NCBI RefSeq assembly: GCF_004404055.1 | Contig: NZ_SOHK01000014.1 | Span: 124,001 to 188,000 of the forward strand | Direction: 5' to 3' | From: Cryobacterium ruanii | Lineage (GTDB): Bacteria; Actinomycetota; Actinomycetes; Actinomycetales; Microbacteriaceae | DNA: 64,000 nucleotides | Part shown: positions 35,876 through 44,791 of the stretch, in pieces | Layout of the letters: the number at the start of each line of letters is the position of its first letter | Position numbering within the stretch: position 1 is the stretch's first letter | Translations under genes and position numbers: made by a program | The notes under the pieces: generated by a model | The model's input: only the letters and a program-made list of their open reading frames with translations | What the model was told of the DNA's origin: nothing | The model's database searches: none

Positions 35876-36412
35876 GTGAGGGGTCGGGCATTGGGCGAAA
35901 TGGAACCACTGTGGGTTGTCGGGAACGAATACTTCGGATCGTCGTTCGCTAAGCGTGGGTTGGGCGGGACCACAGTTCCAGCTCGGCTAACGCGCGAGCC
36001 GCAGAACCGCGCCGACAAGAATGCTGTCGGCGTGCACATCGGCAGGGCTCAGGTCGGCTACTTGTCAGCTGCCAGAGCAGAGAAGATCGTCAGATGGATC
36101 GACTCAGTGGGCGGGTCGTTCGACACGACAGTGACATACCGCGACGGCGGTGCTGACGTCTTTGTCCCCGCTGATTGGGTTGCGACACCTCGAGCCGAGA
36201 AGGTCAATGTCCAGCAGACCAAGAAGTACCAGAGTGAACTCGTTGCATTGGGCGTGGGCGATCAAAAATGCAAGGTAATCGCCGATGGTGAGCAGCTGAA
36301 CGTCGTTGTCGGCGAGGTCGTCGTCGGAAGACTGTACCCGAAGCAACTTGACCAGTCGACGCTCGACAAGATCGTTCACAACCGGCAACAGAAGCTGGTC
36401 ATCGAGGACTAA
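35876..36412 (+). CDS. HIRAN-domain protein
   Basis: 178 residues from GTG 35876, or 170 from ATG 35900; neither has a good ribosome site. The first ~75 residues match a HIRAN domain: WVVGNEYFGSSFA, LTREPQNRADKNAVGVHI, QVGYLSAARAEK. HIRAN domains bind DNA ends or stalled forks in helicases such as HLTF, and occur alone in bacteria and phages. The rest ends with VVVGRLYPKQLDQ and is unassigned. It lies in the island next to transposon relics and is likely acquired. Confidence 0.68.
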   Translation: MRGRALGEMEPLWVVGNEYFGSSFAKRGLGGTTVPARLTREPQNRADKNAVGVHIGRAQVGYLSAARAEKIVRWIDSVGGSFDTTVTYRDGGADVFVPADWVATPRAEKVNVQQTKKYQSELVALGVGDQKCKVIADGEQLNVVVGEVVVGRLYPKQLDQSTLDKIVHNRQQKLVIED

Positions 36413-36695
36413 TCGTTTGCGGACGGAGTTTTCGCCCGGATCATAATCCCCGCGCCAAAGGCTCTACAGCCCCCCGCCTTTACAGCCAATCAATCAGCGG
36501 CCACAGCGTCTCCGATGCCCGAATCAACTCGGCCTCAGCCGGCGGGAGCAATGTCCTTTCTGAAAGGGATTTTCTCCCGTTAGTCGAGCGTGTCCTCGAG
36601 CCCATAGCTGCGCCAACTGGGGTTCGGTCCGCGCTTACGATTCCGGCGAGAAGGCCAGCTTCAAGCCGTGAATCACCGCGAAAAAGGGGGATCGA
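36413..36695. other. Intergenic stretch in the island
   Basis: About 280 bases with no gene. The end carries a strong GGGGGA ribosome site for the TTG start at 36696. A 'TTTCTGAAAGGGA...' segment near 36555 shows short local symmetry only. Confidence 0.3.
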
Positions 36696-37277
36696 TTGTC
36701 ATACACAGACACGAAGGGGCCGCTGCGTTCAGGGCGACGGGTGATTGAGGGCGCTCTCGTTTTGTGCCTGATCCTCCCTCTTTTGGCGTGCTCAGGCTCG
36801 CGCCCGGATATCCGAGAGGAGGCCATGTTCGAGGCTCGGATCACCATAGAGAAGGTTTCCGCCCTCGCCGTCGACAGCGCTATTGGTCACAATCTCGACA
36901 GCTACTTGGATGCGGTGTCCACAGGAGATGTCTGGCCCAAGCCGGCATTCGCTACAATCCGCGAGGACACAGATGAACAGATCCCCGGCTGGGCTCACGG
37001 TGCGGCATTCGGGGCGGTAGTCGATCGATCACAGTCCTATCCGAAGGTGCTGGTTAGCTACGCCGCATCGGGGCAGAGCTCCACCGGAAGCGGATTCAAT
37101 TCGAGGGTTGCCGACGTGTTGGTCTGCGTCAGCATCGAGGTCGAGTTCGTGGGCGACCGGGTTGATTCATACATGCCACCGTCTATCGCTGCCGTGGAAT
37201 GCCCCGCCGACGTACAAAAATACTTTGGCGGAAACGAATTGGTCACGCTTGAGGAAGTGTTCGCAGCATCTCCATGA
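36696..37277 (+). CDS. Predicted lipoprotein of unknown function
   Basis: 193 residues from TTG 36696, with AAAAAGGGGGA just upstream. Basic residues, a hydrophobic stretch and the lipobox LLAC (Cys about residue 32) indicate lipid anchoring outside the membrane. The mature part has no recognised domain; two further cysteines (LVCVSIEV and AVECPADV) could form a disulfide. It lies in the accessory island and may be horizontally acquired. Confidence 0.6.
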   Translation: MSYTDTKGPLRSGRRVIEGALVLCLILPLLACSGSRPDIREEAMFEARITIEKVSALAVDSAIGHNLDSYLDAVSTGDVWPKPAFATIREDTDEQIPGWAHGAAFGAVVDRSQSYPKVLVSYAASGQSSTGSGFNSRVADVLVCVSIEVEFVGDRVDSYMPPSIAAVECPADVQKYFGGNELVTLEEVFAASP

Positions 37278-37413
37278 CGTTGGCGATCTCACCGGAATCG
37301 TAGGGCTGGCTCGCTCGTTCGGGAAGAAACTCGCCGCATTCTCCTCAGAGGAAAGGAGGAGGCCGAGTCCTCCCTCAAGCGACGGCGACGCCTAGTTGCG
37401 CTGACCGCCGAGG

Positions 37414-37463
37414 TGTCCGAACTGGGTGGCAGAAGTCCGAACTAGCGTGGCACGCGACAAGAG
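37414..37463. mobile_element. Transposon left-end relic abutting tRNA-Arg
   Basis: TGTCCGAACTGGGTGGCA followed by GTCCGAACTAGCGTGGCA nearly matches the left half of the solo element at 35639. The match ends exactly where the tRNA gene's 3' end begins (37464), as if the element was cut there. Confidence 0.55.
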
Positions 37464-37535
37464 TGCCCCCAGGCAGATTCGAACTGCCGCCCCTGCCTCC
37501 GGAGGGCAGTGCTCTATCCCCTGAGCTATGGGGGC
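37464..37535 (-). tRNA. tRNA-Arg (CCG)
   Basis: A 72-nt cloverleaf reads on the minus strand. The acceptor stem is GCCCCCA/TGGGGGC, the D arm GCTC-AGGGGATA-GAGC, the anticodon stem CTGCC/GGCAG with loop CTCCGGA (anticodon CCG), and the T arm GGCAG-TTCGAAT-CTGCC. The discriminator is A and CCA is not encoded. Its 3' end is the boundary of the island. Confidence 0.96.
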
Positions 37536-37593
37536 CAGGGTGATCCAAGGTTAGCATCATGGCCCGGCCGCCGAGACCCGCCGCCCCGAATCC

Positions 37594-37641
37594 GCTAGCC
37601 CAGGTGCCGGCTAGCCCAGGTACCGGCTAGCCCAGGTGCCC
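37594..37641. repeat. Three tandem 16-bp repeats at the end of the lipoprotein gene
   Basis: GCTAGCCCAGGTGCCG occurs three times in a row with one or two changes. The right-most unit contains the lipoprotein's stop codon (37627-37629), so the gene's last bases were duplicated downstream. Replication slippage is the likely origin. Confidence 0.7.
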
Positions 37642-38286
37642 GAGCACCGCCGACATCAGGCCTTCGGCTGCGCCGGGCTCGTTGTAGAACGCGGGGGAGC
37701 TCAAGGTCACCCAGTAGGTACCGGTGAAGACCTGCGCCTGGCCGCTGCCACCAACATAGGTGAAGAACCCGTCGACCGTCGGCGGGGTGCCGTAGGTCGG
37801 CACAGCCTGGCTGTCGGCATCCGCTTGCTGCTTGAGCGTGGTCATCAAAACATCGTTCGGGGCCACGAGCGAAAGCTCGATCAGCTCGCTACTGGACTGA
37901 TTCGAATAGCCGCAGGTCAGGCCGTTGTACGTCGCGGCCGTCTCGGCCAAACCATTCGCGCTCGGCGAGTAGCCCGCAGCGGTGCCATAGTTCGGGTTGA
38001 AGTCGTAGACGTTCTGCAGGGTGAGCAGGTCGCCGCAGGTCTGCGTGATCGCTGATCCGGTCGCTTCCGGCGTTGGCGTCGGTGACGGCGAAGCGCTCTC
38101 GGCCGGGCCAGCGGATGCCTCGCTCGTCGCGGCCGCGGAATCCGAGGGCGTCGGCTCATCGCCAGCGCTGCAGCCGGTCAAAACGAGAGCGAACAGCGCG
38201 CCGCCGGCAAGCAGGAGGCCGGCTCGCCGGCGAGCAGGATGAGCGGCGGTACGAGCAAAAGAGGGGTAGACGCGTGTATCAGTCAC
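37627..38286 (-). CDS. Predicted lipoprotein of unknown function
   Basis: 219 residues with a twin-basic N-terminus (ARRRAG), a hydrophobic core and lipobox LTGC (Cys about 39), followed by a Ser/Thr/Pro linker to about 77. The mature domain has two cysteines (TCGDLL and LTCGYS) and a WVTLSSPAF segment; it resembles common small actinobacterial surface lipoproteins but I cannot name a family. It is divergent from argS with 42 bases between starts. Confidence 0.7.
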   Translation of the reverse strand: MTDTRVYPSFARTAAHPARRRAGLLLAGGALFALVLTGCSAGDEPTPSDSAAATSEASAGPAESASPSPTPTPEATGSAITQTCGDLLTLQNVYDFNPNYGTAAGYSPSANGLAETAATYNGLTCGYSNQSSSELIELSLVAPNDVLMTTLKQQADADSQAVPTYGTPPTVDGFFTYVGGSGQAQVFTGTYWVTLSSPAFYNEPGAAEGLMSAVLGHLG

Positions 38287-38289
38287 GCG

Positions 38290-38322
38290 TTGACCTTACC
38301 AACAGGAGGGGGCCGCTACGAT
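38290..38322 (+). promoter_or_regulatory. Putative argS promoter, leaderless
   Basis: TTGACC at 38290 and TACGAT at 38317 lie just upstream of the GTG at 38329. The -10 box is only six bases from the start codon, which would make the transcript start at or very near GTG (leaderless, common in actinobacteria). The 21-base spacing to TTGACC is long, so the -35 is uncertain. An AGGAGG at 38304 is too far from GTG to serve it. Confidence 0.35.
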
Positions 38323-38328
38323 TGCCGA

Positions 38329-40005
38329 GTGACTCCTGCCGAACTCTCCCAGTCCCTCTTCAACCTCATTCAGGACGTCAGTGAACGCCGGCGTGAGGCT
38401 GACACCGGTGGGGTAGACCTCGGACTCACCCTCGCCGACGTCGCCGTCGAACGCCCGCGCAACCGCGATCACGGCGATTGGGCCTCGAGCATCGCGCTGA
38501 AGATCGCCAAACCCCTCGGCGCCAACCCGCGTGAAATAGCGGCAGAATTGGCCGCTGGCCTGGAACAGTTGGCGGACGTCGCATCCGTCGAAATCGCCGG
38601 CCCGGGCTTCATTAACATTCGCCTGGAAGCGGCGGCGGCCGGTGCCCTCGCCAGAACTATCGTCGACCAGGGCGCTGTTTACGGCACTGGACATCTCTAC
38701 GACGGCCTCAAGATCAACCTCGAATTCGTCTCTGCCAATCCCACCGGCCCGATTCACATGGGCGGCGTACGCTGGGCCGCGGTCGGCGACAGCCTGGCCC
38801 GCGTGCTGGCGGCCGAGGGCGCCGACGTCACCCGCGAGTACTACTTCAACGACCACGGGTCGCAGATCGACCGCTTCGCCCGCAGCGTGCTCGCCAGCTA
38901 CCTCGCCGAGCCCACCCCCGAAGACGGCTATGGCGGAGCGTACATCGGCGATATCGCCGCGAAGGTGCTCGCAAAGTACGACGGCGACGTTGCCGCCCTG
39001 CCGCGGGACGAGCAGCAGGAGGTGTTCCGCTCCATCGGCGTCGAACTCATGTTCACCGAGATCAAGGAGAAACTGCACGGCTTCGGCGTGGACTTCGACG
39101 TGTACTTCCACGAAGATTCGCTGCACGAATCCGGCGCCGTCAATCGCGCCATCGACCGACTGCGCGAGCAGGGCCACATCTTCGAAGCGGACGGTGCCAT
39201 CTGGCTGCGCACCACCACCTTCGGCGACGATCGTGACCGGGTGATCATCCGCTCGAATGGTGAACCGGCCTACATCTCGGGTGACCTCGGCTACTACCTC
39301 GACAAGCGCGAGCGCGGATTCGACCAGTGCCTCATCATGCTCGGCGCCGACCACCACGGCTACGTCGGCCGCATGATGGCGATGGTCTCTGCCTTCGGCG
39401 ACAAACCCGGCGTGAACCTACAGATTCTGATCGGCCAGATGGTCAACCTGCTCAAAAACGGCGAACCGGTGCGCATGAGTAAGCGCGCGGGCACCATCGT
39501 TACCCTGGACGACCTGGTCGACGCGGTCGGCGTCGACGCCGGTCGCTACGCGCTGGTGCGTTCGAACAGTGACTCGCAGCTCGATATCGACCTCGACCTG
39601 CTCGGCAAACGCACCAACGACAATCCCGTCTTCTACGTGCAGTACGCCCACGCCCGCACCTGCTCGGTCGCCCGCAACGCCGCAGCGAGCGGCATCGAAC
39701 GCACCGCGTTCGCCCCGGAACTGCTCGTGCACGACAGCGAATCCGCCCTGCTCGGCGTGCTGCAGGAATTCCCTCGCGTTGTCGCCCAGGCCGCCGAACT
39801 GCGCGAGCCGCACCGCGTCGCCCGCTACATTGAAGAGGTCGCCGGCTACTACCACCGCTGGTACGACAACTGCCGCGTTATTCCGCTCGGCGAGGAACCG
39901 GTCACCGACCTGCACCGCACCCGCCTGTGGCTCAACGACGCCACCAGTCAGGTGCTCAGCAATGGTCTCGGCCTGCTCGGCGTCACCGCCCCGAAGCGCA
40001 TGTGA
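38329..40005 (+). CDS. argS: Arginyl-tRNA synthetase
   Basis: 558 residues from GTG 38329; the longer frame is unlikely as it runs into the divergent lipoprotein. Class I synthetase features are [15 protein letters not shown] (the HIGH motif reads HMGG) and RMSKRAGT (KMSKS-like, about residue 385). The N-terminal additional domain and the C-terminal anticodon-binding helices, ending [12 protein letters not shown], are present. It charges tRNA-Arg in the cytoplasm. Two bases separate it from the next gene. Confidence 0.96.
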   Translation: MTPAELSQSLFNLIQDVSERRREADTGGVDLGLTLADVAVERPRNRDHGDWASSIALKIAKPLGANPREIAAELAAGLEQLADVASVEIAGPGFINIRLEAAAAGALARTIVDQGAVYGTGHLYDGLKINLEFVSANPTGPIHMGGVRWAAVGDSLARVLAAEGADVTREYYFNDHGSQIDRFARSVLASYLAEPTPEDGYGGAYIGDIAAKVLAKYDGDVAALPRDEQQEVFRSIGVELMFTEIKEKLHGFGVDFDVYFHEDSLHESGAVNRAIDRLREQGHIFEADGAIWLRTTTFGDDRDRVIIRSNGEPAYISGDLGYYLDKRERGFDQCLIMLGADHHGYVGRMMAMVSAFGDKPGVNLQILIGQMVNLLKNGEPVRMSKRAGTIVTLDDLVDAVGVDAGRYALVRSNSDSQLDIDLDLLGKRTNDNPVFYVQYAHARTCSVARNAAASGIERTAFAPELLVHDSESALLGVLQEFPRVVAQAAELREPHRVARYIEEVAGYYHRWYDNCRVIPLGEEPVTDLHRTRLWLNDATSQVLSNGLGLLGVTAPKRM

Positions 40006-40007
40006 TC

Positions 40008-40769
40008 ATGGCCAGAACCAAGCGTCGCGGTCTCGTCCCGCTCATCATCGCGGGCGTGCTCGTCATTCTGCTCATTGTCGCCTATTTTCTGGTCGACAGC
40101 GGGCTGCGCGCGTTCGCGCAGGACCGCGCCGAAACTGAGATCAGCAACCGGATGCCCGCTTCCGTCACCGGCGACATCGACGTCACCATCGGCGGTACTT
40201 CCGTCATTGCACAGTTCATCGCCGGAAACTTCGACCAGATCGAGCTGACCGCGCCGAACCTGGCGGTCGACGGCGTGCCGGCATCCGTTCATGTCACTGC
40301 CCGCGACGTGTCGACCAACACTGCCAAGGCCATCGGCTCGCTGACCGCCACGCTCGACCTTGACCAGGCCGCGCTCAACCAGCTCGTTCTGGCCTCCGGC
40401 ACCGCTCCCGCCGACGCTGTCATGACGCTCGGCAAGGGCACCGTGGCATACACCGGCACCGTGGCGTTGTTCGAGTTCATCGTCGGTTACAGCGCAACGG
40501 CCACGGCCAGCGCGGCCGGTGACACGCTCAATTTCACCCCCACCGAGGTCACCGTCACCAGCGGCGTCGGTGACATCGACGCGACGCCCCTCGTCAACCT
40601 CATCCTGCAGCAAGCACCGATCGGGGTCTGCGTTGCGGGCTATCTCCCCGAGGGAGTCGAGCTCAGCGGCGTTGACATTTCGCCCGAGCGGGCACGCGTT
40701 ACGCTGGAGTCGAGCAGTTTAAGGCTCACCGCGCAGTCGCTGACTACCCTCGGCAACTGCACCGACTAA
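40008..40769 (+). CDS. LmeA-like (DUF2993) envelope lipid-binding protein
   Basis: 253 residues from ATG 40008. A single N-terminal membrane anchor (LIIAGVLVILLIVAYFLV) precedes a beta-rich exported domain resembling DUF2993. The family includes mycobacterial LmeA, which binds phosphatidylinositides and supports lipomannan elongation; that function is not proven here. It is immediately downstream of argS and probably cotranscribed. Confidence 0.75.
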   Translation: MARTKRRGLVPLIIAGVLVILLIVAYFLVDSGLRAFAQDRAETEISNRMPASVTGDIDVTIGGTSVIAQFIAGNFDQIELTAPNLAVDGVPASVHVTARDVSTNTAKAIGSLTATLDLDQAALNQLVLASGTAPADAVMTLGKGTVAYTGTVALFEFIVGYSATATASAAGDTLNFTPTEVTVTSGVGDIDATPLVNLILQQAPIGVCVAGYLPEGVELSGVDISPERARVTLESSSLRLTAQSLTTLGNCTD

Positions 40770-40905
40770 TTCGAACCTCGCCACCCGCGACGATAGAATA
40801 CGATCAGGCACGCCCACCTACCCGGGCTGACCCATTTTCCGGCTTCAGGGACCAATCCGGGCTCGCTCGCTGAGATTCCCCTTCGACTCTCGTGAGGTAT
40901 TTTCC

Positions 40906-42315
40906 GTGACACCCGCACCAAATCCGCTGGCGCCCGACTGGCTTCGCATACCCGCCGACGCCAATGCGCTCGCGCCTGGGCTCTGGCCCACCTCGGCTGT
41001 CCGCACCAGCACCGGCGAACTCGTACTCGGCGGCGTTACCGCGGGGGCTCTCGCTGCCGAATTCGGCACTCCCCTCTACGTCATCGACGAAGCGGATGCC
41101 CGCACCACTGCCGTCGACCTGCTCGCCGTGTTCCAGGCCGAGTTCGCGCGCATCGGCACGAGCGCCAAGGTGTATTACGCCGGCAAGGCCTTTCTCTCGA
41201 CCGAGGTCGTGCGCTGGATGATCGCCGCGGGCCTGAACATCGACGTGTGCAGCGGCGGAGAACTGGCCGTCGCACTGGCCGGCGGAGCGGCCCCGGAGCG
41301 GCTCGGTTTTCACGGCAACAACAAGTCCCTGGCCGAACTCGACGAGGCCACCAGGGTCGGCGTCGGCACGATCGTGATCGACAGCGAGGTCGAAATCGGC
41401 CGCGTCGCCGAAGCCGCCGCCCGCAACAACCGGGTGCAGAACGTGCGCCTTCGCGTGAACAGCGGCGTGCACGCCCACACCCACGAATTTCTGGCCACTT
41501 CGCACGAAGACCAGAAATTCGGCATCGTGCTCACCGATGCGCCGAGGCTGGTCGGCTTGATCCGCGCCGAAGCGGCGCTCAATTTCGTCGGCCTGCACTG
41601 CCACATCGGCTCACAGATCTTCGACGCCGACGGATTCGCCGAGTCGGCCGCCCGGCTGCTCGACGTGCACGCGGCCCTGCTCGTCGATGGACCGGTGCCG
41701 GAACTCAATCTCGGCGGCGGCTTCGGCATCGCCTACACGAGCGCCGACGAACCCACCCCAATTCGTGAACTCGCCGTGGCCCTGGCCGACATCATCGCGA
41801 CTGCGTGCGCGCGTCTGAACATTCCGCTGCCGGTCGTCGCGTTCGAACCCGGTCGCGTCATCATCGGTCGCGCTGGCGTGAGCCTGTATCGCGTCGGGAC
41901 CACCAAAACCGTCGACGTGTCTGGCACCCCGCGGCTCTACGTCAGCGTCGACGGCGGCATGAGCGACAACGTGCGCCCGGCCCTGTACGGGGCCGACTAT
42001 GCCGTGCGCCTCGCCGATCGTGCGTCGACGGCGGCGCCCGTGCTCGTGCGCATCGCCGGAAAGCACTGCGAGAGCGGCGACATCGTCGTCGACTCCGACT
42101 ACCTGCCGGGTGATGTGATGCCCGGTGACCTGCTCGCCGTGCCCGCCACCGGCGCCTACTGCTGGGCGCTGTCCAACAACTACAACTACCAGGGGCGTGC
42201 GCCCGTCGTCGCTGTTTCAGACGGCAAGGCACGCATGCTCGTGCGCGGCGAAACGATTGCCGACCTGCTCGCGCGGGACACCGGGGCGCTTTTGCCCACC
42301 GAAGGAGAATCTTGA
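40906..42315 (+). CDS. lysA: Diaminopimelate decarboxylase
   Basis: 469 residues from GTG 40906, final step of lysine synthesis: meso-diaminopimelate to lysine and CO2. A PLP barrel is seen with the Schiff-base lysine in VYYAGKAF; substrate and cofactor motifs are FHGNNKS, GLHCHIGSQI, LNLGGGFGI, EPGR and the active-site Cys in GKHCESGD. The stop overlaps the hom start (TTGA), so the lysine and threonine branches are coupled. Confidence 0.96.
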   Translation: MTPAPNPLAPDWLRIPADANALAPGLWPTSAVRTSTGELVLGGVTAGALAAEFGTPLYVIDEADARTTAVDLLAVFQAEFARIGTSAKVYYAGKAFLSTEVVRWMIAAGLNIDVCSGGELAVALAGGAAPERLGFHGNNKSLAELDEATRVGVGTIVIDSEVEIGRVAEAAARNNRVQNVRLRVNSGVHAHTHEFLATSHEDQKFGIVLTDAPRLVGLIRAEAALNFVGLHCHIGSQIFDADGFAESAARLLDVHAALLVDGPVPELNLGGGFGIAYTSADEPTPIRELAVALADIIATACARLNIPLPVVAFEPGRVIIGRAGVSLYRVGTTKTVDVSGTPRLYVSVDGGMSDNVRPALYGADYAVRLADRASTAAPVLVRIAGKHCESGDIVVDSDYLPGDVMPGDLLAVPATGAYCWALSNNYNYQGRAPVVAVSDGKARMLVRGETIADLLARDTGALLPTEGES

Positions 42316-43649
42316 AGCTCGAATACCGCAACCTGCGCGTAGCCCTCCTCGGCGGTGGATCGGTCGGCGCCCAGGTGGCCCGCCTGCTGCTCGAACAGGG
42401 GCCGGAGCTCGCCAATCGGGTCGGGGCCACCCTCGAACTGGTCGGCGTCGCCGTGCGGGATGTGAACGCAGAACGCACCGTCGACCTGCCGCGCGAACTG
42501 TTCACGACCAACGCCGAGGAACTCATTCTCGGCGCCGACATCGTCATCGAGCTGATGGGGGGCATCGAGCCGGCCCGCAGCCACATTCTGCTCGCGATCA
42601 GCAGTGGAGCGGATGTTGTCACCGCCAACAAGGCGCTCCTCGCCCTGCACGGGCCCGAGCTGTTCGCGGCCGCGAACCAGGTCGGCGCCCAGATCAACTA
42701 CGAGGCCGCGGTCGCCGGGGCAATTCCCATCGTGCGTCCGCTCCGGGAAAGCCTCGCCGGGGACCAGGTCAAGCGCATCCTCGGCATCGTCAACGGCACC
42801 ACCAACTTCATCCTCGACCGGATGGATACCGAAGGGTCCAGTCTGGAGGACGCGCTGGCCGAGGCCACCGCGCTCGGCTACGCCGAGGCCGATCCGACCG
42901 CTGACATCGGCGGCTTCGACGCGGCCCAGAAGGCGGCCATTCTGGCGAGTCTGGCGTTTCATACGGCGGTGCCACTGGCATCCGTTTATCGCGAGGGTAT
43001 CGAATTGGTCACGCCGGCCCAGATCGAGTCGGCCCGCAAGGCCGGCTATGTCGTGAAGCTGCTGGCCATCTGTGAACGCGTCACCGACGAGAACGGCGTC
43101 GACGGCGTGTCGGCACGGGTCTACCCGGCGATGGTGCCACGCAGCCACCCGCTCGCCGCGGTACACGGCGCCAACAACGCCGTCTTCGTCGAAGCGGAAT
43201 CCGCGGGCAGCCTCATGTTCTACGGAGCCGGAGCCGGCGGAGTCGAGACCGCTTCGGCCGTGCTCGGAGACGTCGTCTCCATCGCGAGGCGCCACGTCGC
43301 CGGCGGGCCGGGAGTGGCCGCGTCGAGCTACGCCGCACTGCCGGTCTTCGATATCGGGCGGGTCACCACCCGCTACGCGGTGACCCTCGAGGTCACCGAC
43401 GAACCCGGCGTGCTCGCGACGATCGCGAGCGTGTTCAGCAAGCGCAAGGTCTCGCTGGCGCTTGTGGAGCAGTCTATGACGCCGGCCGTGATGGCCACGA
43501 AGAGTCGCGCAGCCCGCTCGGCCACGGCTACCCTAGTGATCGGGACCCATGACGCAACGGAGGCCGCACTCGCCGCCACCGTGCAGGACCTGGTTACCAA
43601 CAGTGTCGTCAGCGAAGTCGCATCCGTTTTAAGAGTTGAAGGAGTCTGA
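42312..43649 (+). CDS. hom: Homoserine dehydrogenase
   Basis: 445 residues from TTG 42312, with GAAGGAG four bases upstream. It reduces aspartate semialdehyde to homoserine with NAD(P)H. Visible are the Rossmann motif LLGGGSVGAQVA, VTANKALLA with the catalytic Lys, GIVNGTTNFIL, EADPTADIGGFDAAQK, and a C-terminal ACT domain (about 355-445), the usual site of threonine feedback. The stop overlaps thrC (TGATG). Confidence 0.96.
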   Translation: MKLEYRNLRVALLGGGSVGAQVARLLLEQGPELANRVGATLELVGVAVRDVNAERTVDLPRELFTTNAEELILGADIVIELMGGIEPARSHILLAISSGADVVTANKALLALHGPELFAAANQVGAQINYEAAVAGAIPIVRPLRESLAGDQVKRILGIVNGTTNFILDRMDTEGSSLEDALAEATALGYAEADPTADIGGFDAAQKAAILASLAFHTAVPLASVYREGIELVTPAQIESARKAGYVVKLLAICERVTDENGVDGVSARVYPAMVPRSHPLAAVHGANNAVFVEAESAGSLMFYGAGAGGVETASAVLGDVVSIARRHVAGGPGVAASSYAALPVFDIGRVTTRYAVTLEVTDEPGVLATIASVFSKRKVSLALVEQSMTPAVMATKSRAARSATATLVIGTHDATEAALAATVQDLVTNSVVSEVASVLRVEGV

Positions 43650-44791
43650 TGTTTAGCCCAAGCGAGACCAGTACAGCCCAGACCAACCCCGGCCTGACCA
43701 AGCCAGGCGCGATTGTCAGCCGCCAGTGGCGCGGGGTGCTGAACGAGTACTCTGACCGACTGAACATTTCGGCCGCGACCCCGATCATCACCCTGGGTGA
43801 AGGCGGAACGCCGCTCATCCCGGCCGCCGCGCTCTCCGCACGTACCGGCGCCAAGGTCTGGATCAAGTTCGAAGGCATGAACCCGACCGGTTCATTCAAG
43901 GACCGCGGAATGACCATGGCCATCTCCAAGGCCATGGAAGACGGTGCGAAAGCCGTTATCTGCGCATCGACCGGTAACACCAGTGCTTCCGCTGCCGCCT
44001 ATGCCACCCACGCCGGCATCACCGCCGCCGTGCTCGTTCCCGAGGGCAAGATTGCCATGGGCAAGCTCAGCCAGGCCGTCGCACACAATGCGCAACTGCT
44101 GCAGGTGCAAGGCAACTTCGACGACTGTCTCGACATCGCTCGCGACCTCGCCACCAACTACCCGGTTCACCTTGTCAACTCGGTCAACCCCGACCGCATC
44201 GAGGGCCAGAAGACCGCCGCCTTCGAGGTCGTCGAGGTGCTCGGCGACGCCCCCGACTTTCAGTTCGTTCCGGTTGGCAACGCCGGCAACTACACCGCCT
44301 ACTTTCGCGGTTACAGTGAAGAGGCCGCCCGCGGCGCCACCACGAAGCTGCCGCGCATGTTCGGCTTCCAGGCCTCCGGCAGCGCCCCGATCGTGCTCGG
44401 CCACCGCGTCGACCACCCGGACACCATCGCGAGTGCGATCCGCATCGGTAACCCGGCATCGTGGGACCTCGCGCTGAACGCACGCGAGCAGAGCGATGGC
44501 TATTTTGGTGCCATCACCGACGACAAAATTCTCGAAGCTCACCGCATCCTCTCAGCCGAGGTCGGCATCTTCGTGGAACCGGCATCCGCTATCGGTGTCG
44601 CCGGCCTGCTGGAACGAGCCGAAGCCGGCTTCATTCCGAAGGGCTCGACCGTGGTCATTACGGTGACCGGCCACGGGTTGAAAGACCCGCAGTGGGCGCT
44701 GCGCACCGCCGATGGCTCCGACGTTGTGCCCACCATCGTTCCCGTCGACACCGCTGAAATCGCGAGCGTCCTCGGCCTGGCGAAGGCATGA
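43649..44791 (+). CDS. thrC: Threonine synthase
   Basis: 380 residues. It converts O-phosphohomoserine to threonine with PLP; the PLP lysine is in NPTGSFKDRGM and the glycine loop in VPVGNAGN. CASTGNTSASAAAY and the terminal TGHGLKDP are typical. Coupled by overlap to hom upstream and thrB downstream. This is the canonical copy, unlike the paralogue at 31774. Confidence 0.96.
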   Translation: MFSPSETSTAQTNPGLTKPGAIVSRQWRGVLNEYSDRLNISAATPIITLGEGGTPLIPAAALSARTGAKVWIKFEGMNPTGSFKDRGMTMAISKAMEDGAKAVICASTGNTSASAAAYATHAGITAAVLVPEGKIAMGKLSQAVAHNAQLLQVQGNFDDCLDIARDLATNYPVHLVNSVNPDRIEGQKTAAFEVVEVLGDAPDFQFVPVGNAGNYTAYFRGYSEEAARGATTKLPRMFGFQASGSAPIVLGHRVDHPDTIASAIRIGNPASWDLALNAREQSDGYFGAITDDKILEAHRILSAEVGIFVEPASAIGVAGLLERAEAGFIPKGSTVVITVTGHGLKDPQWALRTADGSDVVPTIVPVDTAEIASVLGLAKA

